A DNA stretch of 64,000 nucleotides, taken from positions 1,798,001 through 1,862,000 of the forward strand of contig JAUJEB010000001.1 in assembly GCA_030442055.1 (NCBI GenBank), read 5' to 3'. The notes beneath the pieces were generated by a model that had not been told where the DNA came from, made no database searches, and saw only the letters and a list, made by a program, of their open reading frames with translations. This DNA comes from Agaribacillus aureus (GTDB lineage: Bacteria; Bacteroidota; Bacteroidia; Cytophagales; Cyclobacteriaceae). This document shows positions 1-8,042 of this stretch, piece by piece; positions within the stretch are counted from its first letter, which is position 1, and each line of letters opens with the position of its first letter. The translations under genes were made by a program, and so were the position numbers.

Positions 1-781
1 AAAGTCCGCGCTTACTGGTTCCTAAAAATTTCTCAGAGGCAAATAATGGGATGTGCGGAAGGTTATGGGCCAGATAAATAAAGAATGGCTGATCTTTATT
101 TTCTTTTATAAAGGAAACAGCCTCTTCGGCATATCTTTTGGTAATTGTATTTTGGTTGGCGGGCCGCTCAATGATCTCCGTGTTTCGGATCAGGGGGACG
201 TTGAAATCTTCGGTTTTGATCGCAGCTTCATTTTTCCAGTAATCTCCATTTTTATTCTTGGCAATAAAATCCATATCATTTGAATACGGAATGCCAAAAT
301 AGTAATCAAAACCATGATTGGTTGGAAGATATTCTTGGTGATGACCCAAATGCCATTTGCCAATACAAGCGGTTTTATATCCTCCACTTTTTAATTGTTC
401 GGCCAGGGTGATCTCCGAGGCTGGTAACCCGTGATGCGAGTCCGGAAACAGCACTCTGTGTTTGTCACTACACATTCCGCTCCTTATGGGTAAACGCCCG
501 GTAAGCAGGGCCGCTCTGCTGGGGGTACAAACACTGGCCCCGACGTAAAAATTGGTCCATTTCTGTCCTTCCGCAGCCATTTGATCCAGGTGAGGTGTTT
601 TAATAGTCGGGTGTCCGTAAACACCCAGATCCCCGTAGCCAAGGTCATCTGCAAAAATGATGATAAAGTTAGGCCTGCGCTGGGTATCGGCCTGACTCAG
701 GCAGTCCGTCCCGGCCAGGACTAACATCAACGTCAACAACCAGAAACTTAAAGCGGGTTTGTTTTTCAAAGTATTTTTCAT
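1..781 (-). CDS. S1-family sulfatase, N-terminal part (runs off the window start)
   Basis: This is the first 260 codons of an exported sulfatase that removes sulfate esters, probably from a polysaccharide. The reading frame is open from the ATG at 779-781 to base 1, so the C-terminus lies outside the window. A signal peptide covers about residues 1-30. The metal-binding start RPNFIIIFADDLGYGDLG follows, then the C-T-P-S-R motif whose Cys is the formylglycine precursor, and then the family signature GKWHLG. The formylglycine-type Cys means that it needs an anaerobic or FGE-type maturase encoded elsewhere. The last visible part (PHIPLFASEKF, then GTSKRGL) matches the usual arylsulfatase A-type core. 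The gene stands near a fucosidase-containing polysaccharide locus, which fits desulfation of a glycan. The substrate cannot be read from this fragment. Confidence 0.93.
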   Translation of the reverse strand, partial: MKNTLKNKPALSFWLLTLMLVLAGTDCLSQADTQRRPNFIIIFADDLGYGDLGVYGHPTIKTPHLDQMAAEGQKWTNFYVGASVCTPSRAALLTGRLPIRSGMCSDKHRVLFPDSHHGLPASEITLAEQLKSGGYKTACIGKWHLGHHQEYLPTNHGFDYYFGIPYSNDMDFIAKNKNGDYWKNEAAIKTEDFNVPLIRNTEIIERPANQNTITKRYAEEAVSFIKENKDQPFFIYLAHNLPHIPLFASEKFLGTSKRGL

Positions 782-1001
782 GTGACATAAGAATTAGCGC
801 GTTAAGTTACTATTAAAATTAATAACTCAAAACTGACTCGAGCATTCTTAAACAGCCACTTTCAGCAACATTTCAGGTAGGCCTGGCAGGGGTTCTCCGG
901 GTTGGCATTGGCGAGACCGGGAAAATAACTATTCGAAGTTTTAATTTTTTTTTGAAGAAGTCGACTTCAGACCGATCAAAGCCTAAGCCAGTGAAACATA
1001 T

Positions 1002-1862
1002 TTATTCGGCCAACAAATAAATGGCCACCATCGTCAGTACCATACCGGCAATCACAACAGGATGCGGGATCACGGCATAGATGATCAAGGACAAAACTAC
1101 AGTAATAACCGGGGCCAGGGCGGTCAGCGGTACAACGATGATAGCTTTTCCAAAACGCAAAGCATAGACCAGGGTAAGCGCTCCCAAGGCATTAAGCACC
1201 TGGATCATCGCCGCCAGGTACGGTCCCTTAAACCCCCAGTTGATTTCCTGATTAAAATCCGTCATCATTAAAGCCACTGGAATTAACAAAACACCAGTCA
1301 CCATCATGTAAAAGAAAATACTTTCTGCCCTCATGGTTTCATTGGAAAATTTCATCACAAAAGCCTGAATACCCCAAAGCAAAAAAATTATTACCGGCAA
1401 CAGCAACCAAAGAAAGCTGGTGCCGCCTCCGTTTTCTTGCCCCTGATATGACAACATAAGAATGGCAAAAAGTGCGGCTACAATACCATACCAATGCCTT
1501 TTGTTGGTGCGCTCTTTCAAAAACATAACCGATAATATCACGGTAACGACAGGATAAAGAGATATAATTGGAAATACCAAATAGGCAGGCACCTTCACAA
1601 GAGCATGAAACAATATTATCTGCCCCCCTGCTCCCAACAATCCTGTCGTCGACCCCAGCAAAACAGAACGCAGATCCACATCCAACTTCCATTTAATAAT
1701 ATTGAGCGCAAATAAAGCACATGGAATCATGGTCATTGCCCACACCACGTAACCCAAAGTAGCCGGGAACCCGGACTTTTCCGGGATCTCAATAAACGCT
1801 CCCCAGACTCCCCAAAAAAGTGTGGTGATGATGGCATAAATTAACCAGGGTTGTTTTTTCAT
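1002..1862 (-). CDS. EamA/DMT-family permease
   Basis: This is a 286-residue inner-membrane protein of about ten hydrophobic segments, the normal size for the drug/metabolite transporter superfamily. Two EamA-like halves are visible. The first starts at WLIYAIITTLFWGVWGAF and the second at about residue 150 with LWLLLPVIIFLLWGIQAF. Members of this superfamily export or import small metabolites such as amino acids or sugars. The gene is divergent from an M20 amidohydrolase across a 210-base AT-rich region with four TTCGAA sites, so the two may be co-regulated and the permease may move an amino acid or acyl-amino acid product. The start is the ATG at 1860-1862. The substrate is unknown. Confidence 0.85.
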   Translation of the reverse strand: MKKQPWLIYAIITTLFWGVWGAFIEIPEKSGFPATLGYVVWAMTMIPCALFALNIIKWKLDVDLRSVLLGSTTGLLGAGGQIILFHALVKVPAYLVFPIISLYPVVTVILSVMFLKERTNKRHWYGIVAALFAILMLSYQGQENGGGTSFLWLLLPVIIFLLWGIQAFVMKFSNETMRAESIFFYMMVTGVLLIPVALMMTDFNQEINWGFKGPYLAAMIQVLNALGALTLVYALRFGKAIIVVPLTALAPVITVVLSLIIYAVIPHPVVIAGMVLTMVAIYLLAE

Positions 1863-1918
1863 GATAAAAAAGATGTTAAAAAATTCACCGTTGCCTACAT
1901 ATTACCATAATGAAAGCT

Positions 1919-2037
1919 TTCGAAGAAAAATAATAACAATAAAACAATATAATAATAATATGAAATATATTTTTATATAAAAAGAAAATATTCGAAATAT
2001 TATTTTTTATTTCGAAAATAAAGATTATTTTCGAAAT
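1919..2037. promoter_or_regulatory. Cluster of four TTCGAA palindromes between divergent genes
   Basis: TTCGAA occurs at 1919-1924, 1991-1996, 2011-2016 and 2030-2035. The last three are spaced 20 and 19 bases apart, about two helical turns. The last two also form a perfect 13-bp inverted repeat, ATTTCGAAAATAA at 2009-2021 and its complement at 2025-2037, with a 3-base loop. This lies in the divergent promoter region of the EamA permease and the M20 amidohydrolase, so an operator array is the natural reading. The regulator is not in the window. Confidence 0.45.
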
Positions 2038-2072
2038 TCACCAGAACAGACACGTCTTTGGAGGCATCATCG

Positions 2073-3269
2073 ATGATCAATGAGATAAAAGTGGCTGCTG
2101 CCAGGGAGCTGGAAACGCTGATAAAGGTCAGAAGGCATTTACACAGGCACCCTGAATTATCTTTTAAAGAATTTGAAACCAGCCGATTCCTTATAGCGCA
2201 GCTGAAAGCTATGGAAATTGACAAAATCAAACAAATTGATCGGACCGGCATTTTGGCCACTGTGGAGGGTACATCCTCCGGAAAAACCATTTTACTCAGG
2301 GCCGATATGGATGCCTTACCGATCTCCGAACAAAATCAAACCGGCTATGAGTCAATAAATCCCGGCGTGATGCACGCCTGCGGCCATGACGCTCACATGG
2401 CCTGTTTGCTGGTAGCTACCAAAATTTTAAATCAGCTGAAAGACCAGTGGGCCGGTACTATCAAGGTCCTGTTTCAGCCGGCCGAGGAAAGGATACCTGG
2501 CGGTGCACAGCTGATGATAAAAAACGGCGTACTGGAGCATGCCAAACCTTCTTCCGTGATAGGACAGCATGTCATACCTTCATTACCAGCCGGTAAAGTA
2601 GGATTCCGGCCTGGTGAATTTATGGCCAGTATGGATGAAATTTACCTGATCGTGAAAGGGAAAGGAGGGCATGCGGCCATGCCGGAAACCACCATTGATC
2701 CGGTTTTGATTGCCAGTCATATAATTGTTGCTTCGCAACAACTTATCAGTCGCAACAACAGCCCCAAAACCCCATCCGTACTGTCATTTGGTAAAATAAC
2801 CGGTCTTGGAGCTACCAATATTATCCCGGACGAGGTCAAAATCGAAGGTACTTTCAGAACGTTGGATGAAACATGGAGATTCAAAGCTTTGACACAATTT
2901 ACCAAGATGGTCAAATCAATCGCTGAGAGTATGGGAGGAACTTGTGAAGTAGAAATATTGAACGGATATCCCCATCTGCATAATGAGAAAACACTTACCG
3001 AAAGGCTAAAAGCCCAGGCAGCAGTATACCTGGGAAAAAACAATGTGGTAACACCAGATATTTGGATGGCCGCAGAGGATTTTGCCTACTACGCTCAATT
3101 GGTCCCCTCCTCTTTTTATCTCCTGGGCGTACAAAATAAAGAGCGGGGCATTGACTCCGGATTGCATACACCCACTTTTGATCTGGATGAAAAGGCATTG
3201 GAAACCGGCGCCGGGTTAATGGCATGGTTAGCTGTTGGTGAATTAAATGCAGCATTTAATACTTTTTGA
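2073..3269 (+). CDS. M20-family metal-dependent amidohydrolase (N-acyl amino acid / hippurate hydrolase type)
   Basis: This is a 398-residue cytoplasmic amidohydrolase of the M20D type that removes acyl groups from N-acyl amino acids or similar amides. The family motifs are all present: HRHPELSF at about 25-31, LRADMDALPI at 75-84, the metal ligands in HACGHDAHMA at 101-110, QPAEE at 135-139, the dimerisation-domain GGHAAMPE, and AEDFAYY plus a terminal HTPTFD histidine. The frame is open from a TTG at 2058. I prefer the ATG at 2073 because GGAGG sits about 9 bases before it and the family start begins near this point. No signal peptide is visible. It is divergent from an EamA permease. The natural substrate is not evident. 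Confidence 0.9.
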   Translation: MINEIKVAAARELETLIKVRRHLHRHPELSFKEFETSRFLIAQLKAMEIDKIKQIDRTGILATVEGTSSGKTILLRADMDALPISEQNQTGYESINPGVMHACGHDAHMACLLVATKILNQLKDQWAGTIKVLFQPAEERIPGGAQLMIKNGVLEHAKPSSVIGQHVIPSLPAGKVGFRPGEFMASMDEIYLIVKGKGGHAAMPETTIDPVLIASHIIVASQQLISRNNSPKTPSVLSFGKITGLGATNIIPDEVKIEGTFRTLDETWRFKALTQFTKMVKSIAESMGGTCEVEILNGYPHLHNEKTLTERLKAQAAVYLGKNNVVTPDIWMAAEDFAYYAQLVPSSFYLLGVQNKERGIDSGLHTPTFDLDEKALETGAGLMAWLAVGELNAAFNTF

Positions 3270-3356
3270 TTTTTGCGTGGGAATGGCATTCAGAAATACT
3301 AAACAACCAGGCACATTATCTCTAAGGCTTACCAAGGAATTTGCCCGCCATAGATT

Positions 3357-3818
3357 CTAACCAAAATGCAGTTTCATTCCTTCATGAGAGCCGGTGAAAC
3401 CCAGTTTTCTATAAAATTCTATGGCCTCAGGTCTTTGTTTATCTGAGGTTAGCTGCAGCAAATGGGCTCCTCGTCCTTTAGCCCGGTCGATCGCCCAATG
3501 AAATAATTTTTCGCCAATACCTTTTCCTCTCAGGCCTTCCTTGATTCTTACAGCTTCTATTTGCGCTCTGATACCTCCCTGGTAGGTCAGGTATTGTATA
3601 AAGCTTAACTGCAACGTACCTATTATAGTATTGTTTTCATCTTCAATGACAACCAGTTCCTGATTAGGATCAGCATCAATATTAGCGAATGCCGAATAAT
3701 ACTTTTCGGGTAGCGGGTTTTTATAGTCTTCTCTCAATTTACCCAGTTTGTCGTTGGCGATCATTTCAACAATATCAGGCACATCTTCTTTGGTTGCTAT
3801 TCTAAATTTGATTTTCAT
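3357..3818 (-). CDS. GNAT-family N-acetyltransferase
   Basis: This is a 153-residue single-domain acetyltransferase. It begins IKFRIATKEDVPDIVEMI, the usual GNAT start. It has the acetyl-CoA pyrophosphate loop RGKGIGEKLFHWAIDRA at about residues 97-113 and ends with the family pattern AIEFYRKLGFTGSHEGMKL. Proteins of this size and layout acetylate small amines or act on toxic amino-acid analogues. The acceptor cannot be inferred. It stands alone between the M20 gene and the beta-helix gene, separated from the latter by two hairpins. Confidence 0.88.
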   Translation of the reverse strand: MKIKFRIATKEDVPDIVEMIANDKLGKLREDYKNPLPEKYYSAFANIDADPNQELVVIEDENNTIIGTLQLSFIQYLTYQGGIRAQIEAVRIKEGLRGKGIGEKLFHWAIDRAKGRGAHLLQLTSDKQRPEAIEFYRKLGFTGSHEGMKLHFG

Positions 3819-3871
3819 TGCTTTTGGTTAAAACCCTGGGCAATAATAATACAAATTAACAGGCATCTATA

Positions 3872-3946
3872 CAACCCGGCTTTCGCCTGGTTGAAAATTA
3901 CAACCGGCAGTAGCGGCAAATTGGGTAGTCGATTACCCAATTTGCC
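3872..3946. terminator. Two consecutive hairpins, the second with 13-bp perfect arms
   Basis: GGCAAATTGGGTA at 3915-3927 is exactly complementary to 3934-3946 across a 6-base loop. A second, shorter hairpin (CAACC, mismatch, GGC, loop tttc, GCC, mismatch, GGTTG) lies at 3872-3893. Both sit just after the stop of the beta-helix gene on the minus strand, so they probably end the polysaccharide-locus transcript. No U-run follows, so the mode may be RNA 3'-end protection rather than classical intrinsic termination. Confidence 0.5.
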
Positions 3947-3962
3947 ACTTAGACAAAATCTT

Positions 3963-6290
3963 CTACCTCAAAATTACTTTCCGCTGTATTTTCCGCTGTT
4001 TGTCAGAGAATACCAAAAGGTATGTTCCTCCGGGCAAATGCCCCAGATCAAGTAGCCGCTGTTGTTGTTTCAGCGAGCCCTTTTCGATGATATGACCTTG
4101 CATATCTAATAACAGGTAATTTCGGAACGGTTTTCCGTTTTGATTTACTTTAGCCAATCCGCTTGTAGGGTTGGGGTAAATGGTAACAACGCCATTGTTT
4201 ACCCCATCGTCAATACCGGTAACCAGCGGTGTTACGGTCACTTCCGCATTGGCGGTGAGACTCCCGTCGCTATTGGTCGCTGAAATGTGGGTACTACCCT
4301 CGGCCACAGCGGTTAAAATACCACTGGCATTGACTGTGGCGATACTTTCATCATCCGAATGCCAAATAACCGATTTATTAGTAGTGTTGGCAGGTGAAAA
4401 AACAGGGACAAGGTAACCTAATTCTCCCGGCGCCAAAGTTAATGATGCCGGGGTAACCTCTATGGCCGTCATAGCTACCGGAGGACCCAGCTCCCAGTCA
4501 GGACCTGCTTTCCAAAGCACACCGCCGCGTTCATAGGCCCCGGCATCAGGCGCGCTTCCGGTATAGTCGTTGGTGTAACCGGATATGATCTTGCCTGCAT
4601 CGATGGCCGGACTGCCCGATTTAGGCACAAAGATCTGATGGTCAAAGTTTTCAAAAGGATTGTCCTGCAGGTCGTGAACTACGGAATTCTGTTCGTCGCT
4701 GGCATGAAATTCACCCTCATTCGCCAGCGTGTTGTAAAGCTGAACATTGAAAAAATCAAATCCGTTGACCCACCTGCCCATGGAGCGGCTGTCTTCACCG
4801 TCGTTACTCCATAAGGTATTGTTGTACATTAACAGGTCTGTCCCCTCCCAATTGATCTGAATGCAGGTCCATTCCAGTTTCCACATGACATTGTGATCCA
4901 CAATAACCTCCTTGGTAGAATTATCCAGGTAAATGCCGGTTGCCTTGTAACTGTTGAAGTTTTCATTTCTGGAGGTTATGTCATGAATCCAGTTGTGGTG
5001 CAGCCGGGTATTCCCAAAAGAGCCGCAACACAAATAAATACCGCCACAGTCGTCATTGATCAGGTTGGAGTGATGTATGTTATTGTAACCGCAATCGCTA
5101 CCGTTGCCACCTCCTCTGATCGCATCGCGGCCGGCATTGAAAATTTCATTCCTGGTAAGGTCATTTTTACCCCTGAGCTCAACAGGCGTGGCATAGCTGC
5201 CCAGGTAGTTGAAGTTGCCAATGTAATTATTATCGACCAAGTTGTTATTTCCTTTCAGCACTACACCATTGGCAGCGCCCCACTGGATGTTATTGTGCGT
5301 AATGGTGTTATTCTGCGAATTATCATTAAGCACAATACTGGCCTGACCTACAAAAGCGGCACTGGTGGATGCTATGGTGTGATTTCCATAAAGTATCTGA
5401 CAGTTATTGACAATACATCCATTCGCATTTTTGAGATCGATATTGCCGCCCACGACCGTTATGCATTCAAGGGTAATATTAGTTCGATCCGACAGGTTAA
5501 ACCCAGAGGTTCTTTTTCGAACCAGTGTTTCAGCATTGGCCGGATCAACACCACCCGGAGCCTGAAAATAGACCTTTTGCGCAGCCCGGTCGATATACCA
5601 CTCTCCATTGGAATCGAGGGCTTCCAAAATATTCATCAGAAAAAATTCACCTCCGTTGCCGGGACTGTGGCTACCGCCATACTGCCAGTTATCAGAAAGT
5701 GTATTAAAATTGACTACTCCAGCCGATGCACCGGTAATTGGTCTCCGCCAGGACGTCCACCGGTTCTTGCCCAAAAAATAGAGTACCCCGCCTTCTTCCC
5801 AGTTCAAATCGGGAATATCTTTATGGGAAATTGACGTGTTATCTCCGGTCGCAGCAAGTGCCTCCAGGTCAAATGGATCAAAATTTGTTTTATTGGGCCA
5901 TCGGGCCAGATTCATCAACTGTTGATTAAAAATAAGCTGATTTTCATCTCCCAAATCCCACGAAATTTGAGCTACGTAGATCTTTCCCTGATGGAGCTGC
6001 CAGTTGGTAATTTTTTGATAGGCCGTTACCTCCACCCTTGCGCCAGCCATCGCTTTAAAGGTAACACCATTACTGGCCGGTCTTATCGCCTCTTCGTATT
6101 TACCCTCCCCTATGAAACAAACATCTCCGGAGATCATCACATCGGCGGCCTTTTGAATGGTTTTAAAAGGTTTTTCGGAGGTTCCGGAATGGGCATCATC
6201 GCCATCTTTGGCGACATAATAATCCTTGGCCTTCACAGCTAATAAGCCTGTTAGCCATAATGCTATCAGGCATAAGCTAATCTTCCTCAT
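3963..6290 (-). CDS. Secreted right-handed beta-helix protein with BIG2 domain and T9SS sorting tail
   Basis: This is a 775-residue exported protein. After a signal peptide (1-21) comes the DUF1565-type start DYYVAKDGDDAHSGTSEKPF at about 23-42. A long parallel beta-helix region follows, rich in N-N-x-I turns (LNDNSQNNTITHNNIQWG; NNLVDNNYIGNFNYLG) at about 250-520. Residues about 605-690 form a bacterial Ig-like BIG2 domain (ITAIEVTPASLTL-like pattern; ESIATVNASGILTAVAEG). The last 75 residues (VTIYPNPTSG to a basic end) are a type A type IX secretion sorting domain, so the protein is released or surface-anchored. The fold is used by polysaccharide lyases and glycosidases. It follows the fucosidase by 6 bases, which suggests cleavage of the same glycan. 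The catalytic activity is not identifiable. Confidence 0.85.
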   Translation of the reverse strand: MRKISLCLIALWLTGLLAVKAKDYYVAKDGDDAHSGTSEKPFKTIQKAADVMISGDVCFIGEGKYEEAIRPASNGVTFKAMAGARVEVTAYQKITNWQLHQGKIYVAQISWDLGDENQLIFNQQLMNLARWPNKTNFDPFDLEALAATGDNTSISHKDIPDLNWEEGGVLYFLGKNRWTSWRRPITGASAGVVNFNTLSDNWQYGGSHSPGNGGEFFLMNILEALDSNGEWYIDRAAQKVYFQAPGGVDPANAETLVRKRTSGFNLSDRTNITLECITVVGGNIDLKNANGCIVNNCQILYGNHTIASTSAAFVGQASIVLNDNSQNNTITHNNIQWGAANGVVLKGNNNLVDNNYIGNFNYLGSYATPVELRGKNDLTRNEIFNAGRDAIRGGGNGSDCGYNNIHHSNLINDDCGGIYLCCGSFGNTRLHHNWIHDITSRNENFNSYKATGIYLDNSTKEVIVDHNVMWKLEWTCIQINWEGTDLLMYNNTLWSNDGEDSRSMGRWVNGFDFFNVQLYNTLANEGEFHASDEQNSVVHDLQDNPFENFDHQIFVPKSGSPAIDAGKIISGYTNDYTGSAPDAGAYERGGVLWKAGPDWELGPPVAMTAIEVTPASLTLAPGELGYLVPVFSPANTTNKSVIWHSDDESIATVNASGILTAVAEGSTHISATNSDGSLTANAEVTVTPLVTGIDDGVNNGVVTIYPNPTSGLAKVNQNGKPFRNYLLLDMQGHIIEKGSLKQQQRLLDLGHLPGGTYLLVFSDKQRKIQRKVILR

Positions 6291-6296
6291 ATCATC

Positions 6297-7826
6297 TTAA
6301 TCCAATTGTATCTCAAAAGCACAGGCATAGTTTCCCTGCTTTTCCGGATCTATCTGAATGAACAAACCATCATCCTGCTGCTCCCATTGCACTGCACCCG
6401 GAGCACTTAGAAGTGTTATTTCATTGATTTTTTCCGTAGCCAGCAAGCCGCTATTTTTGCCAAGGGATTTGATGAAATAGGTACCATCCTGACTCCAATC
6501 CAGTGACATTGCATATAGATTATTGCCTTTGGAGGTAAACCTAAAATCCTTTGACGTCAAAGTTTTATTTTGTTGCTCGCTATGATGGCCTGTTGCTACT
6601 TTTGTAGGCCCTTCTCCAAATACCTTCCAGGGCCTGGTACCATAAATGGCTTTTCCATTGGTGGCCAGCCAATCCCCTAAGGCAAACAAAACTTCTTTTT
6701 GGTCCTCCGGAATACTGCCATCCGCTTTGGGACCTACGTTAAGCAGGAGATTGCCATTTTTGCTTACCACGTCGATGAGATCATCCACAATGGTATTAGG
6801 ACTTTTTGAATTCCAATCCTTTACATAACACCAGGAGTTTTTGCCGATTGACGTATCGGTTTGCCACGGATATTTACCAATATCAGCCAATTTGCCCCTT
6901 TCGAGGTCGAGCACATTAGTTCCTGGCGGATATGACTCGAAGTTGTTAAAGTTTTTGTTTTGCAAAACAACCTCCTTGTCCCATTCCAATCCCTTATTAT
7001 AGTAGTATGCTGCGAGTTTAGGGTGGTAGGGTACGTATTCTTCTCTATCCAATACAAAATCAAACCACAGCACATCCGGCTGGTAATTATCAATAATTTC
7101 TTTTGTTCTTCGCCACCATAGATCTATAAATTCCTGATCGGCGGGAATGTAGGGTTCATGTTGCCTGCCGTACAGATCTGCGAATTGAGGGTCTGCGGTA
7201 TCAAAGCCTGCTTTTTTGTGAAAATAATCCCAGTTAAAGGCAAAGTGGGAAGAGGCGCCGATTTTGAGACCTCTTTGTTTCCCGGCTTCTGATAATTCTT
7301 TTAAAACATCTCTCCTCGGCCCCATGTTTACAGCATTCCACCGGGTGATACTCGAATTGTACATCGCAAAAGCATCGTGATGTTCCGCCACCGGCACAAC
7401 GTATTTGGCGCCGGCCTTTTCGAAAATATCCATCCATTCATCGGCATCGAATTTTTCGGCTTTAAACATAGGAATGAAATCTTTGTATCCAAACTCACCA
7501 GGATGTCCGTAGGTTTCCAAGTGGTGGTTATAAACCCAGGAAGGCTCTGCGCGTATAACTTCTCCTTCCCCGTTCCAGATAACAGAATCCTGATACATGA
7601 ACCGGGGATACCATTCGGATCCAAAAGCGGGCACGCTATAGGGTCCCCAGTGGATAAAAATGCCTAGTTTGGCATCACAAAACCATTCGGGCGTTTCGTA
7701 TTTTTTGAGGGACTCCCAATTGGGTTGGTAGGGTTTCTTTTCTTTCGCCGGTGTTTGTTTTATATATACAAAGGAAACCAGGGCAAGAAGTAAAATAAGA
7801 CAACTCAATAATACCTTTTTAAACAT
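6297..7826 (-). CDS. GH29 alpha-L-fucosidase
   Basis: This is a 509-residue exo-fucosidase that releases terminal L-fucose. A membrane segment or signal peptide covers residues 4-23. The GH29 barrel begins FCDAKLGIFIHWGPYSVP at 49-66, continues with EHHDAFAMYNS at 148-158, and has the catalytic nucleophile Asp256 in DVLWFDF. GNLLLNVGPKADG and the C-terminal beta-sandwich follow. The length and order match the family. It is the third enzyme-type gene of the susCD transcript, 6 bases before the beta-helix gene and 216 bases after the SusE/F-like lipoprotein gene, with a hairpin between. The fucosyl linkage and the glycan are unknown. Confidence 0.95.
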   Translation of the reverse strand: MFKKVLLSCLILLLALVSFVYIKQTPAKEKKPYQPNWESLKKYETPEWFCDAKLGIFIHWGPYSVPAFGSEWYPRFMYQDSVIWNGEGEVIRAEPSWVYNHHLETYGHPGEFGYKDFIPMFKAEKFDADEWMDIFEKAGAKYVVPVAEHHDAFAMYNSSITRWNAVNMGPRRDVLKELSEAGKQRGLKIGASSHFAFNWDYFHKKAGFDTADPQFADLYGRQHEPYIPADQEFIDLWWRRTKEIIDNYQPDVLWFDFVLDREEYVPYHPKLAAYYYNKGLEWDKEVVLQNKNFNNFESYPPGTNVLDLERGKLADIGKYPWQTDTSIGKNSWCYVKDWNSKSPNTIVDDLIDVVSKNGNLLLNVGPKADGSIPEDQKEVLFALGDWLATNGKAIYGTRPWKVFGEGPTKVATGHHSEQQNKTLTSKDFRFTSKGNNLYAMSLDWSQDGTYFIKSLGKNSGLLATEKINEITLLSAPGAVQWEQQDDGLFIQIDPEKQGNYACAFEIQLD

Positions 7827-7988
7827 TGTGTTTTGCTTTTTAAAATGTATTCCCGAAAAATAGTGTAATAGCCATCAACCATATTCAAACGAATGCAATG
7901 ATGATATCCCGTCATCAGGTTAAGGAATGCCAGTTCCAATGCTTTCACATCAAAATTGGTGTTCCGGACTAACAGTAAGTATTGCATC

Positions 7989-8027
7989 AAAAAGTCTAAG
8001 CACCGGCCCAGAATATAGGGCCGGTGC
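7989..8027 (-). terminator. GC-rich hairpin with downstream U-run
   Basis: The 10-base arms at 8000-8009 (GCACCGGCCC) and 8018-8027 are perfectly complementary, with an 8-base loop. Read on the minus strand, the stem begins 15 bases after the lipoprotein stop. Five U residues (7989-7993) follow, six bases after the stem. It could partly terminate or stabilise the susCD-lipoprotein message before the fucosidase gene. Confidence 0.55.
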
Positions 8028-8042
8028 CAGCGCCAGTCAGTA

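Noticed and set aside
957-968. Palindrome GAAGTCGACTTC downstream of the EamA gene
   Set aside because: It has no loop, so it is a weak terminator, and a single 12-base palindrome is not enough for an operator call.
2058-2072. TTG start for the M20 amidohydrolase
   Set aside because: The ATG at 2073 has a GGAGG at suitable distance and the family N-terminus begins there.
4893-5834. Plus-strand open frame of 313 codons
   Set aside because: It is wholly antisense to the beta-helix gene, whose domains, signal peptide and sorting tail are clear. The antisense product has no recognisable motif and its length comes from codon bias.
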